Below are positions 31,824 through 40,137 of a stretch of DNA of 64,000 nt, piece after piece. Position 1 is the first letter of the stretch. Every line of letters begins with the position of its first letter. The stretch spans positions 1-64,000 of the forward strand of contig JAHJTV010000066.1 of NCBI GenBank assembly GCA_018829445.1. The letters run 5' to 3'. The position numbers were made by a program, and so were the translations under genes. The notes below the pieces were generated by a model. The model searched no databases, was not told where the DNA came from, and saw nothing but the letters and a program-made list of their open reading frames with translations. Origin of the DNA: a bacterium (GTDB taxonomy: Bacteria > SAR324 > XYD2-FULL-50-16).

Positions 31824-34757
31824 TTAAAAGAAGTTTGGGTAAAGCTTCTTAAAATGATTGACGTAATTACGGCCAATATTCAGCTTTTGGATCTCATCAG
31901 GTTCAGTTTTAATCTTAACTTCAAAGTCGATCTGGTTTTTCTTTCGAACGCTCAGTATTTTATTGGGATTGATAAAATAGGAGCGATGAATTCTGAGCAT
32001 ATTTTTTTCGTCGAAGTAAGCCTGGATATCCTGCAAGCTGATCTGTACCTCTTTTGATGTCAGGTTATTATCCTGGTTATAGAATACTTGTGAATAGGGA
32101 TGGATCGATTTTATATAGACAATCTCCTGCAGGTTTTTATTGATAAAGGAGACAGCATCCACTAATGAGGTATTTGAAAAGAGTTTTCGGAAATTCTGCC
32201 TCATCGTATTCATGGTATGGAAAATACTTTTCAAGTATTCGATTTCATAGTTCGAAAACCCGGGATTCTGGCAATCACGGAAAACCAGGATATTCATGTT
32301 TTCCAAGTCCTCCAGGAAAACACTGATAACACTGGAATCAGTGATATCCATATCTGTCTGATTCTGATAAAAGCGGCGAAGCGGATGATCGGCAGGAATC
32401 TTGTTGCAGATATATAAATCGGACTCATTGCCGGAATCAAATTCGATAAACAGGTCTTTTGGAGGTGCTATTTCCAGGGAGGACTCCTTACCATCCTGGT
32501 TCAGTACCTTTATCATTTTTTCGTCCTGAAACAGCGAGATTCCTGAAGTTGAAATCCCCATTTGAATGGTGTTTAATGCCTCCAACACCATGCTTTTAGC
32601 ATCACGCTTGTTAACAATGGAATGATTAAATGCCCTCAAAGAGATCATATTTTTATTAATTCTTGATTGGTGCAGCTGACTATTAACCCTTGAGACCAGT
32701 TCATCCCTCAAAAACGGCTTTACAATAAAATCATTGGCTCCCAGGGAAAAGGCCTCAACAAGATCGGATATGCTGTTTTTGGCAGTTAAAAATATAATCG
32801 GCAACTCAGTCATCGAAAATTGATCCCTTATTTTCCTGCAGAGCTCAAAGCCAGAAGTCTGCGGCATTAGAACATCCAAAAGAATCAGATCGGGGATGTT
32901 TCCTGAACTGATGTTTTCCAGAGGTTCCGATTCTTCATAGTAGGAACTGATTCTGACGTGATCCGAGGAAAGAAAGCCACTGACTATCTGCTGGTTTACG
33001 GGGTCATCATCAATTATCCAGATTCGGGTAAAACCTGAATCATCTGCTTTTGAGTCGCAATAATTCTCTTCTGAAACCACATGAGTCTTATCTGATAAAA
33101 GACCGGGAACTTCAGAATGTGTCCTGGACTCTTTACTGGAGGATGAACACTCTGCTAAAGGCAGTGAAAAGCTGAAACTACTACCCATATCCACTGTCGA
33201 ATTCAACCAGATATTTCCACCTTGTATTTCGATCAGCTTTTTAGCGATGGAGAGTCCCAATCCCAGACCTGTGTTTTGTCTCTCTTCCCAGTGAACCAGT
33301 TTTTCAAAATCCTTAAAAATAGTTTTTTGAAACTGCTTCTCAATTCCAATTCCGGTATCTGTAATGCTGATTTTGGCGTGATTACCGTCTTTTACTGCAG
33401 ATATTTCGATTAATCCACCGTTTGAGAATTTGATGGCGTTTTCGATAAGATTGTACAACACCTGATAGGATCTTTTCTTATCCCCGATAACCATGGGGAA
33501 TGAGCAGGAGACTTTATTGATTAAATGGATCGATCTGTGTATTGCATCCAGTTCAGACAGTTCAATAACGGAATCGACCAGGGAGTGGACACGGAATTGA
33601 CCCAGGTTCAGATGGAGCCGGTTGTGAGTGAGCCTGGTAAAATCCAGTATATTGTCAATTAAGATAGACATTCTTTTGCAATTGAAGCAGACAAGCTGAA
33701 AACTGTCGGAGAATTCTTTGGGAATGCTGGAAGCGAATTTTTGCGCCAGGGATTCTGTCAGGCTGACAACCGCTTGAAGTGGAGCCTGCAGTTCTCCCGA
33801 TACACTAGCCAGAAACTCTTCCTTAAGCCTCCCCAGGCCTGCTAATTCCAGACTTTTTTGTTCCAACTCACTCTCTTTTTTTTGCAGCTCAAACGACAGA
33901 GTTTTAAAAACAGTATGAGATTGTAGATGCCGCCTCAAAAGCACCAGAGAGTTGGATAGGATAAAAATCGCCAAACCCAATGGATTGGCATATTCAACCA
34001 ATGGCAAAAAGGACTTGGTATCATGTAAAAGCCCGGAGCTGAATAATATCAACAGCCCAGATGCCAACAATGTTGAACCGTTACGTTTTTTAATCCATGC
34101 TTTGATAGTGATCACAGCAAAATAACACAGGATAATAGCAGGAAAGAGAAAAGCGGTCAGGTTTTTGTATACTGTGTCTACAAAGAGCAGTACCAGCGCG
34201 ATCAGAATTCCTGCTGTCAGCATCAGAATCAGAAACCTCTCGATACGCCCCATAAAATCTTCAGGATAAAAAAAACGAGTCAGGGCAATCAGGAAAAAAA
34301 ACGGAGACAATGAAAGCACAACGCCGATAGCTTCGGGAATCATTGTTTTTTTAATTATGAAGGCATCAGAACCGAAGAAGAGATACAACGCCAATGTCAG
34401 GCACAAACCGCTTAAGATCAGACTGGATTTCTCATTTGGCAAATACGTATAAAACAACATATGAAGTAATCCTGTTATCGCCAGGATACCCAAGACAAAA
34501 ATATAAATTGAAGGATATAGAGCTGAATCTCCAAAATTGAATTTATTGCTCAAAAAGTTAACTGAAAGCAGCACCAAGCTTGGATGATCATTAGGATGAA
34601 CATTTTTCCCCGTATCAGATTCGGCGGTTGCAAATAAATCCCCTTGAGTTATTGAATTGTGAACTCCGGTATCGCAACTGCTTATGAAGACAACAGTTAT
34701 AAAGATAAGAAAAAAGAATACTGCTTTTAATCCATGTCTATTCATAATCCGATTCAA
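31824..34757 (-). CDS. Membrane hybrid regulator: 7-helix sensor, His-less kinase core, REC, LytTR DNA-binding domain
   Basis: A 977-aa protein. Residues 1-28 form a lipoprotein-like signal (FISSC, C28). About seven membrane helices lie at ~85-275, then a coiled coil. The dimerisation helix reads EEFLASVSGELQAPLQAV, with G321 where the phospho-accepting His should be. The ATPase domain looks complete (NLIENAIKFSNGG, DTGIGIE, NTGLGLGLSIAKKL). A receiver follows (IIDDDP, D628 in LILLDVLMPQTSG, K680), then a ~150-residue GAF-like linker, and a C-terminal LytTR-type domain (~868-977, IHRSYFINPNKILSVRKK). It would be a membrane-bound transcription factor not phosphorylated through its own H-box. 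No partner gene is adjacent. Confidence 0.88.
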   Translation of the reverse strand: MNRIMNRHGLKAVFFFLIFITVVFISSCDTGVHNSITQGDLFATAESDTGKNVHPNDHPSLVLLSVNFLSNKFNFGDSALYPSIYIFVLGILAITGLLHMLFYTYLPNEKSSLILSGLCLTLALYLFFGSDAFIIKKTMIPEAIGVVLSLSPFFFLIALTRFFYPEDFMGRIERFLILMLTAGILIALVLLFVDTVYKNLTAFLFPAIILCYFAVITIKAWIKKRNGSTLLASGLLILFSSGLLHDTKSFLPLVEYANPLGLAIFILSNSLVLLRRHLQSHTVFKTLSFELQKKESELEQKSLELAGLGRLKEEFLASVSGELQAPLQAVVSLTESLAQKFASSIPKEFSDSFQLVCFNCKRMSILIDNILDFTRLTHNRLHLNLGQFRVHSLVDSVIELSELDAIHRSIHLINKVSCSFPMVIGDKKRSYQVLYNLIENAIKFSNGGLIEISAVKDGNHAKISITDTGIGIEKQFQKTIFKDFEKLVHWEERQNTGLGLGLSIAKKLIEIQGGNIWLNSTVDMGSSFSFSLPLAECSSSSKESRTHSEVPGLLSDKTHVVSEENYCDSKADDSGFTRIWIIDDDPVNQQIVSGFLSSDHVRISSYYEESEPLENISSGNIPDLILLDVLMPQTSGFELCRKIRDQFSMTELPIIFLTAKNSISDLVEAFSLGANDFIVKPFLRDELVSRVNSQLHQSRINKNMISLRAFNHSIVNKRDAKSMVLEALNTIQMGISTSGISLFQDEKMIKVLNQDGKESSLEIAPPKDLFIEFDSGNESDLYICNKIPADHPLRRFYQNQTDMDITDSSVISVFLEDLENMNILVFRDCQNPGFSNYEIEYLKSIFHTMNTMRQNFRKLFSNTSLVDAVSFINKNLQEIVYIKSIHPYSQVFYNQDNNLTSKEVQISLQDIQAYFDEKNMLRIHRSYFINPNKILSVRKKNQIDFEVKIKTEPDEIQKLNIGRNYVNHFKKLYPNFF

Positions 34758-35093
34758 ATATAGATTGCATCCGGAAGGATTAATAGGGTTGAGGCGGAAA
34801 GACGTTCCGTTCCTGTTTCAATTCTTATCAACTGTTTTAATAAAAGTAAATCGGAACTGCGCTGATGAGGGAGTTTTGCTTTATTGACAGCATCCGGTTA
34901 ACCAAATGGATCCACGTAATGCCGGTCTGAGCAGTGTATTGTAGAATAGCGATCAACCGGATCAAGGGAAGATGAAAAAATCTGGTCTGATAAAGATTTA
35001 ATAATCTCCGGTTTTGAAGGTTTTTTCCAGATTGATTCTTGCTGTTCCGGTTTCAGTTTTATATCAACTGAAACCGGATTTGGGAGTGATAGC
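34758..35093. other. Intergenic region with strong hairpin at 35047-35077
   Basis: CCGGTTTCAGTT-TTATATC-AACTGAAACCGG is a perfect 12-bp stem with 7-nt loop, 17 nt past the stop of the minus-strand acyl-CoA dehydrogenase gene. It is a likely 3'-end hairpin for that transcript although no T-run follows. No gene is supported in the rest, which should hold the promoter of the LytTR hybrid gene. Confidence 0.6.
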
Positions 35094-36263
35094 CTAATAC
35101 CCTTCCAATTTTGCTATTATATCTCGCATTACTTCATCAGCACCTCCTCCGATGGAAAGACCACAACAATCTCGATAATATCTGGATATTAGCATCTCAT
35201 TCATAAAACCCATACCCCCGTGCATTCGCAAGCAACCTGCCACGATTTTCTGAAAGATTTGCCCGGCATGCAATTTGCCCATGGATATCTCCTTTGTGGC
35301 ATCCTTGTCTGCCGATTTTATGCGAACAATGTGATAGATTAGCTGCTGCAGACATTCGATTTCCGTTAACCATTCTGCTAATTGATGCTGAAGCGCCTGT
35401 TTTTTAATTAACGGCTTACCAAAAACTTCTCTTTTTCGTAGATAATCGACTGTCAGACCGATTACATCTCTAGCTGCAATACAGGTAAACGGCAGCAGAG
35501 AAAATCGTTCATGCTGAAATTGTTGCATCTGGTAGATAAATCCTTCTCCCTCTTTTCCAATCAGATTCTCTGCAGGGACCTTTACATTGTCAAAAAACAA
35601 CTCTGCCGTGTCACTTATTCTGGCTCCCAGTTTATCCAGTTTTCGACCGACGGTAACGCCCCCAAGGTCGGAGGGAACCACAAAAAGACTGAAAGCGTGA
35701 TATCCGGGATTATCGTTGGTTCTGGCGAGGAGAGTATAAAAGTCAGCCTGGATGCCGTTGGTGATGAACATCTTGGAGCCGTTCAAACGATAAAAATCCC
35801 CCTCCCTGATTGCCGTACTCTGAATTGCAGCCACATCAGACCCTGCACACGGCTCGGTTACGGCAATCGCCGACACCATTTCACCGGTAATAGCTGCCTT
35901 TAAATAGGTTTCCTTCAAATATTCAGAGCCGAATTCAGCAATGGCGGGAGTTGCCATATTGGTCTGTACGGTAATAGCGACCGCTAATCCCAGGGATTTT
36001 ATATGCCCCAACTCCTCTAAAAACACTGTCTCGTACCAGTAATCCAACCCCTGCCCACCAAATTTAGGATCATAGCGGATACCCAAAAACCCGAGGTCTC
36101 CCATTTTTTTAAAGATGTCATGCAGGGGTGCCTCACCTGCCTCTTCCCATTGATCAACATAGGGGTTGATCTCCTTTTTAATAAAGCTGGCAACGGATTG
36201 ACGTACCAAATCATGATCTTTGGTAAAATAGATCTGGTTGTTGGAGCTGACGATTGATCTCAT
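35094..36263 (-). CDS. Acyl-CoA dehydrogenase (isovaleryl/long-chain type catalytic base)
   Basis: A 389-aa flavoenzyme: N-terminal helical domain (GFLGIRYDPKFGGQGLDYW), beta domain with AIAVTEPCAGSDVAAIQSTA and KMFITNGIQADFY, and C-terminal domain with MHGGMGFMNEMLISRYYRD and GGGADEVMRDIIAK. The MCAD-type catalytic Glu (YEGT) is replaced by Gly, while HERFS in the earlier helix offers the Glu used by isovaleryl- and long-chain enzymes. It oxidises an acyl-CoA to the enoyl-CoA, passing electrons to ETF. The start at 36263 is preferred (GGGGAAGAAGA upstream); an upstream ATG adds 31 unusual residues. Its promoter carries the motif seen at the TetR-linked redox operon. Confidence 0.94.
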   Translation of the reverse strand: MRSIVSSNNQIYFTKDHDLVRQSVASFIKKEINPYVDQWEEAGEAPLHDIFKKMGDLGFLGIRYDPKFGGQGLDYWYETVFLEELGHIKSLGLAVAITVQTNMATPAIAEFGSEYLKETYLKAAITGEMVSAIAVTEPCAGSDVAAIQSTAIREGDFYRLNGSKMFITNGIQADFYTLLARTNDNPGYHAFSLFVVPSDLGGVTVGRKLDKLGARISDTAELFFDNVKVPAENLIGKEGEGFIYQMQQFQHERFSLLPFTCIAARDVIGLTVDYLRKREVFGKPLIKKQALQHQLAEWLTEIECLQQLIYHIVRIKSADKDATKEISMGKLHAGQIFQKIVAGCLRMHGGMGFMNEMLISRYYRDCCGLSIGGGADEVMRDIIAKLEGY

Positions 36264-36380
36264 TCTTCTTCCCCTGGTCGGTTTAAGTAATTCGATGGAA
36301 TTGTGATGCTGTCCGAATAACATGAGAGATCTTGCTTGGCAAAGGTAAAGATCCAATCAACATCTCTCTTAGCAACTTGA

Positions 36381-36413
36381 GTTAGTAATACTTACTTTCA
36401 ATTCGTGTGTCAA
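36381..36413 (-). promoter_or_regulatory. Acyl-CoA dehydrogenase promoter overlapped by shared TetR-type operator
   Basis: On the minus strand TTGACA (36413-36408) and TATTAC (36390-36385) are 17 bp apart. The -10 box lies within GTTAGTAATACTTACTT (36381-36397), which holds the perfect palindrome AGTAA-TAC-TTACT and differs at one of 17 positions from 27022-27038 in the TetR/redox-operon promoter. Placement over the -10 predicts repression. Confidence 0.65.
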
Positions 36414-36654
36414 TAAACCAGTCTATAAAAATAGTCATTAACAGATTTTTTATTACTAACTATATCTGTTTCAAAAGTCCCCCGATAAACGGGAAAATGT
36501 TTTAGGAAGTTTTTAAAACGCCAAGATGAGAGGACAGAAAACCTCAGGTATCATCTCTGCGCATCAATTGAAAGCGTCAATAGAGCTTTGCATCAGAGAT
36601 CTGGAATTAATTGCCAATCCCGCAGAACCAGAAGATTTTTCTTTGAATTTTAAT

Positions 36655-36734
36655 GTGTCCCGGAAGTTAACGGAAGTGCATTTAAGACCACTAGGGCTAG
36701 GGAATGGGCTTTATCGGGCTGGAATTTAGGCTGG
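36655..36734. repeat. TA-flanking dispersed repeat, copy E
   Basis: GTGTCCCGGAAGTTAACGG, GGGAATGGGCTTTATCGGGC and TGGAATTTAGGCTGG match the 3' half of copies A and B in order. As at copy B, the end of a ParE reading frame follows about 40 bp away on the minus strand. Confidence 0.7.
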
Positions 36735-36774
36735 ATTTTAAATATAAGTTGCATGAAATTATATCCCAAATAAG

Positions 36775-36890
36775 CTATGCTTCAAGTAGACGTTTACTTA
36801 GAAGAGTTTGCATATCACTTCGGCCATCTGTAATAAGCATTATATTAAACAGTCTCTGTTTTAATTTGGTATATTAATCTGAGGGAATAA
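36775..36890 (-). pseudogene. ParE toxin C-terminal remnant
   Basis: The minus strand reads SLRLIYQIKTETV, then after a one-base frame change NIMLITDGRSDMQTLLSKRL and LEA-stop. This is the homologue of YRLVYQIIKRTVYIMLIVDG and RRDMQTLLSRRLL in the intact ParE at 2175-2501. The 5' two thirds of the gene and the antitoxin are missing. Repeat copy E lies just beyond, the same arrangement as at the intact module. Confidence 0.8.
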
Positions 36891-37035
36891 ACCTGTAAAG
36901 TCATCCCAAAATACGGACATGATCTTAACAATCTTTTTTAGGGAGGCTTCATCTTTCAAAACGATAAATCCCCTGGATTGTGTGTTTAAAGGCGAAGGAG
37001 CCTGACAAGCAGCTCCCAGGTCTTTTCCACTGTTT

Positions 37036-37079
37036 CAGGTGTAGGATAAGAAGGTTTGAACCTTCTTATCCTACACCTG
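37036..37079. other. Perfect 44-bp palindrome (21-bp arms)
   Basis: The left arm runs CAGGTGTAGGATAAGAAGG plus TT, a TG centre follows, and the right arm is its exact reverse complement ending CTACACCTG. There is no T-run, and the nearest gene start (sppA-like, 37528) is 450 bp away, so a simple terminator is unlikely. It could be a REP-like element end, a protein-binding site or the fold-back of a mobile element. Confidence 0.85.
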
Positions 37080-37527
37080 CTTTTAGTCAGTTCAATAAAC
37101 TGATGACAAGAGGTTTCATCTATATTGAAGTCGACAATTTTTGATTAAAGGTTTGTATTTTTAGTGTATTGGCATTCTCCAACGGTTTTAAGCTCTTTTG
37201 TCTGTTTATCAAATTCTGGCATTCTATTTGGTTCGTGGTATTAAGTTGTATGTGATAGATGACTTTGGATTTACCATTCAGCATGGAAAAAAGACCATTC
37301 ATCAAAATTCCGATACCATTCGTGAACAATCTATAGATCAATTGTATCTGAACCTCTAAATCTAAGAATGAATGATAGGTTTTTTTAAAACTCATATTGC
37401 CGATAAAATGGTTGTTAGAAGTTTAAAAACGTCTGTGATTCAAAAAATACAGTTTGAAATCTTTTGTCGTTTTTTGCGGATTAGTATTTTGAACTGTTGT
37501 TTCGTAATTGATTAAAAGGGAGAAAAA

Positions 37528-38517
37528 ATGAAAATACTGAGAAAGCTAAAACTGTTCGGAATCATCTTTATTTCAAGTCTGGTTGCTACCGGCTGTATAT
37601 CGATGAAGGTAAACCTTACCGATTACACCGATCCGTTGAAAGAGGTAACTCTTGAGGGAAAGGGGAACAATAAGGTTGCTGTTATACCGATAAATGGTCA
37701 TATCTCCGATAAAGAGGAAGAAGGAATGATGCGAAGGAAGCCAAGTCTGGTGAAGGAAGTTGTATCACAAATCAGGAAAGCTGAAAACGATCCGGGTGTG
37801 AAAGCAATTGTGTTGAAAATCAACTCGTCGGGAGGAAGCGTTACAGCAAGTGATATGTTGTACAATGAGATTAAAAAACTGAAAGAAAAAACAAATATCC
37901 CTGTTGTCGTCAGCATGATGGATATCGCCACATCCGGAGGATATTATGTTTCCCTGCCTGCAGACCACATCGTCGCGCATCAAACGACAATTACCGGTTC
38001 AGTGGGCGTTGTGTTTATAAGGCCAAAATTCCAAGGGTTAATGGATAAGATTGGTGTTGGCGTGGAAACAAGTCAGTCTGGTGTGAGCAAAGATATGGGA
38101 TCACCTTTCAGGCCCACAACCGTTGGGGAAGAGAAATCCTTTCAGATAATAATTGATGAGATGGCAGATATCTTTGAATCCAAGGTGCGCCAACATCGAA
38201 ATCTTAGTGACGCGGCAATGGAAGAAGTAATGATGGCAAAAGTTTATACAGCTAAGCAGGCACTTGCCATAGGGCTTATTGATGAAATCGGATATACTGA
38301 AACAGCCATTTCCAAAGCAAAATCCATGGCCGGTCTTGAAGAAGATGCGCGCGTTATCATGTACCGCAGGGTTGAATTTGCTGATGACAACATTTACAAC
38401 GATATTTCTGCACATTCAGCAACAGGATCTTCTCTGGTAAATTTAGGTGCCCTCAGCCAATTATCGGATATAAAGGCCGGATTTTACTATACCTGGCCAG
38501 CTGTAACAACCAACTAA
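37528..38517 (+). CDS. sppA: Signal peptide peptidase SppA-type serine protease, lipoprotein form
   Basis: A 329-aa S49-family protease. Residues 1-23 form a lipoprotein-like signal (ISSLVATGC, C23), and residues ~48-285 hold one SppA domain. The catalytic dyad is visible: S136 in DIATSGGYYVSLPA and K188 in GVSKDMGSPFRP, 52 residues apart as in the single-domain Bacillus enzyme. The family degrades cleaved signal peptides and membrane-associated fragments. Membrane attachment through a lipid rather than a helix is unusual but plausible; the lipobox position -3 is Ala, so processing is not certain. A GGGAG ribosome-binding site precedes ATG. The gene is alone, with a terminator hairpin after it. 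Confidence 0.9.
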   Translation: MKILRKLKLFGIIFISSLVATGCISMKVNLTDYTDPLKEVTLEGKGNNKVAVIPINGHISDKEEEGMMRRKPSLVKEVVSQIRKAENDPGVKAIVLKINSSGGSVTASDMLYNEIKKLKEKTNIPVVVSMMDIATSGGYYVSLPADHIVAHQTTITGSVGVVFIRPKFQGLMDKIGVGVETSQSGVSKDMGSPFRPTTVGEEKSFQIIIDEMADIFESKVRQHRNLSDAAMEEVMMAKVYTAKQALAIGLIDEIGYTETAISKAKSMAGLEEDARVIMYRRVEFADDNIYNDISAHSATGSSLVNLGALSQLSDIKAGFYYTWPAVTTN

Positions 38518-38540
38518 CTTCAGTTCTGCAGTATTGAATT

Positions 38541-38572
38541 GATTCTGCCTCAACATAATTGGAGGCAGAATC
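38541..38572 (+). terminator. Hairpin downstream of sppA
   Basis: GATTCTGCCTC-AACATAATTG-GAGGCAGAATC, a perfect 11-bp stem 24 nt past the stop codon. No continuous T-run follows (ACAACTTTA), so it may be a Rho-assisted end or RNA-protecting hairpin. Confidence 0.6.
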
Positions 38573-39771
38573 ACAACTTTATGGAAACAAGTCTGTTTCT
38601 ACGCTAATTCTGATTTCTGACGCTTGATCTCTTTTTTGATTTGTCTGAAATGATCTGCTTTATTTACTCAAAATCAGTCATTAAAAACCTCCTGTTTTTT
38701 GTTTACTTAGAATCCCAGTTTAAAAGAAATCATCATGGCAGGAGGTTTTTTTATTTTTGCAGAGACCTCATTTTTTATGTTTAGGATCTGATGGTGGAGT
38801 GTGCCTAACCTCTGATTCTATATATAACGTTCTTTACAAAGTATACAAAACCGTTATTAAGCTGTTTAACCGGTAGAATGATCAGGAAAGATCAAAAGCC
38901 CATCTCAGGCAGTATTAGCCGTTTTGCCGTATCGTTCCGGTGCAGACGCAGAAACATGGGCACAGTTGGACAGAGGACTTTAGCAAATCCCTCCTTGAGA
39001 TCAACACATTGCAAATGGGAGCGAACCACTTCCCATAAAGACAACGAATAAATCAAATAAGAATGGAAGTTGATTGCATAAAATTACACTGATTAAAAAT
39101 TTTATATCGGAATCAGCTGTGATCCCCTTATTTTAAAGAAATACGATTTATCGGTGAAATCAGATGAAGTTGACAACATGATACGGATTATACACTATGT
39201 TTTCTGAAAGGAAGCTGCGGTGGGAACAGTTTTGATATCATTCTCTTTCAGCTTTAATCACATACAGTTTAAATTTTTATTGCCCGTTACGGTGCAAAAG
39301 ATGAAAAACCTAATCACAGGCTTATTCACGAACAAATACAGGCATTTATAAAAAAGAATACATTTCGGACTAAAGTGGAAATAACAATATCGAAATAAAA
39401 ATGCACATCCGGAGCCGAAAAGATGCGAGTCCGGGGACTCAAGTATATTTTAGACAATTTTGCTTTGAAGGCATTAGGGGTGAATACCCCGGGATTGAAG
39501 AAAGTCTTTCTTCAATTCAGAGTTCCCATTTGCCCTTTTAAAGCATTTGGTTAGTCCATTTCTGTCCTTTTAAGTAATATGCAACTGGAAAATTCACGCA
39601 TTCATGAACATAATTTGCTGCTTCATCCTTGATTGCCGTTTTTCCTGATGTATAATCCATCAAAGCCCACGATTCGGAATTCATCTTCTGATTTTTAACA
39701 ATTTAATTAACATTAGTCCAAAAAACCTGAACAAATAAGGATATCAACATGTTTATTGCGAGAAGGTCCAA
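38573..39771. other. 1.2-kb region without intact genes: hairpins and a transposase remnant
   Basis: AAAAACCTCCTG (38683-38694) pairs with CAGGAGGTTTTT (38739-38750) across 44 nt, the second arm running into T-rich sequence. An IS91-like N-terminal remnant lies at 38890-39075. Between 39427 and 39516 three hairpins follow each other: GAGTCC-GG-GGACTC, GGGG-TGAATA-CCCC and ATTGAAGAAA-GTC-TTTCTTCAAT. Nothing else is recognised. Confidence 0.5.
38890..39075 (-). pseudogene. Probable IS91-family transposase N-terminal remnant
   Basis: The minus strand reads LWEVVRSHLQCVDLKEGFAK and VLCP, then in a shifted frame NCAHVSASAP. This resembles the zinc-ribbon start of IS91 transposases (VERFLECGDLxxGFARVRCPDCxHE). 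Frame shifts and lack of any downstream domain show it is dead. It is not in register with the C-terminal remnant at 41503, so the two are separate fragments. Assignment is tentative. Confidence 0.4.
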
Positions 39772-40137
39772 ATGAAAAATGTAAATGCTGGACCAAAATA
39801 CCTGGTAAAATTGAGTTTCGAGGAAATAAGACTTCCACCTTTTGATGATATCTTAATATTAGGGAAAAAATGCCCTCAAGGTAAAATCGGAGTACGAAAA
39901 TCGTTTGAACTATTGGTCCCAAATGAGTTTGAATCGTTTGAGGTAGTTTCAGATGAAGTTGAGATTGTTTTTATCAACAAACGGTTACTAAAAAAAATGA
40001 ATAAAGACATTATCATTAAAACACTTGAGGAAAAAGTTTTTCCCTACGTATTAGAATCGGAAATTCTAAAAGTCGATTTTAAACTTAAAATATCATACGA
40101 TTATATTGAAATCGAAGATCGCTTCTACAAACCATGA
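39772..40137 (+). CDS. Hypothetical 121-aa protein coupled to a CBS-domain kinase
   Basis: Not recognised. A soluble protein with alternating beta-strand-like segments (YLVKLSFEEIRLPPFDDILI, ILKVDFKLKISYDYIEIE) and a charged central helix (NKRLLKKMNKDIIIKTLEEK); there are no membrane segments and only one Cys. Its stop overlaps the ATG of the downstream histidine kinase by 4 nt (ATGA), so the two are translated together. Coupling suggests a signalling partner, for example a small sensor or inhibitor for the kinase; this is inference from position only. Confidence 0.75.
   Translation: MKNVNAGPKYLVKLSFEEIRLPPFDDILILGKKCPQGKIGVRKSFELLVPNEFESFEVVSDEVEIVFINKRLLKKMNKDIIIKTLEEKVFPYVLESEILKVDFKLKISYDYIEIEDRFYKP

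Larger units (their letters stand above)
36414..37527. other. Gene-free stretch with repeat copy E, a ParE remnant and a palindrome
   Basis: No intact gene is supported over about 1.1 kb. It contains dispersed repeat copy E (36655-36734), a degenerate ParE 3' end (36775-36890) and a perfect 44-bp palindrome (37036-37079), listed separately. Short frames at 36526-36729 (plus) and 37120-37395 (minus) have no recognisable domain or good ribosome-binding site. Confidence 0.5.

Noticed and set aside
37120..37395. 91-codon minus-strand frame
   Set aside because: Low-complexity composition, no ribosome-binding site, in decayed DNA beside the palindrome.
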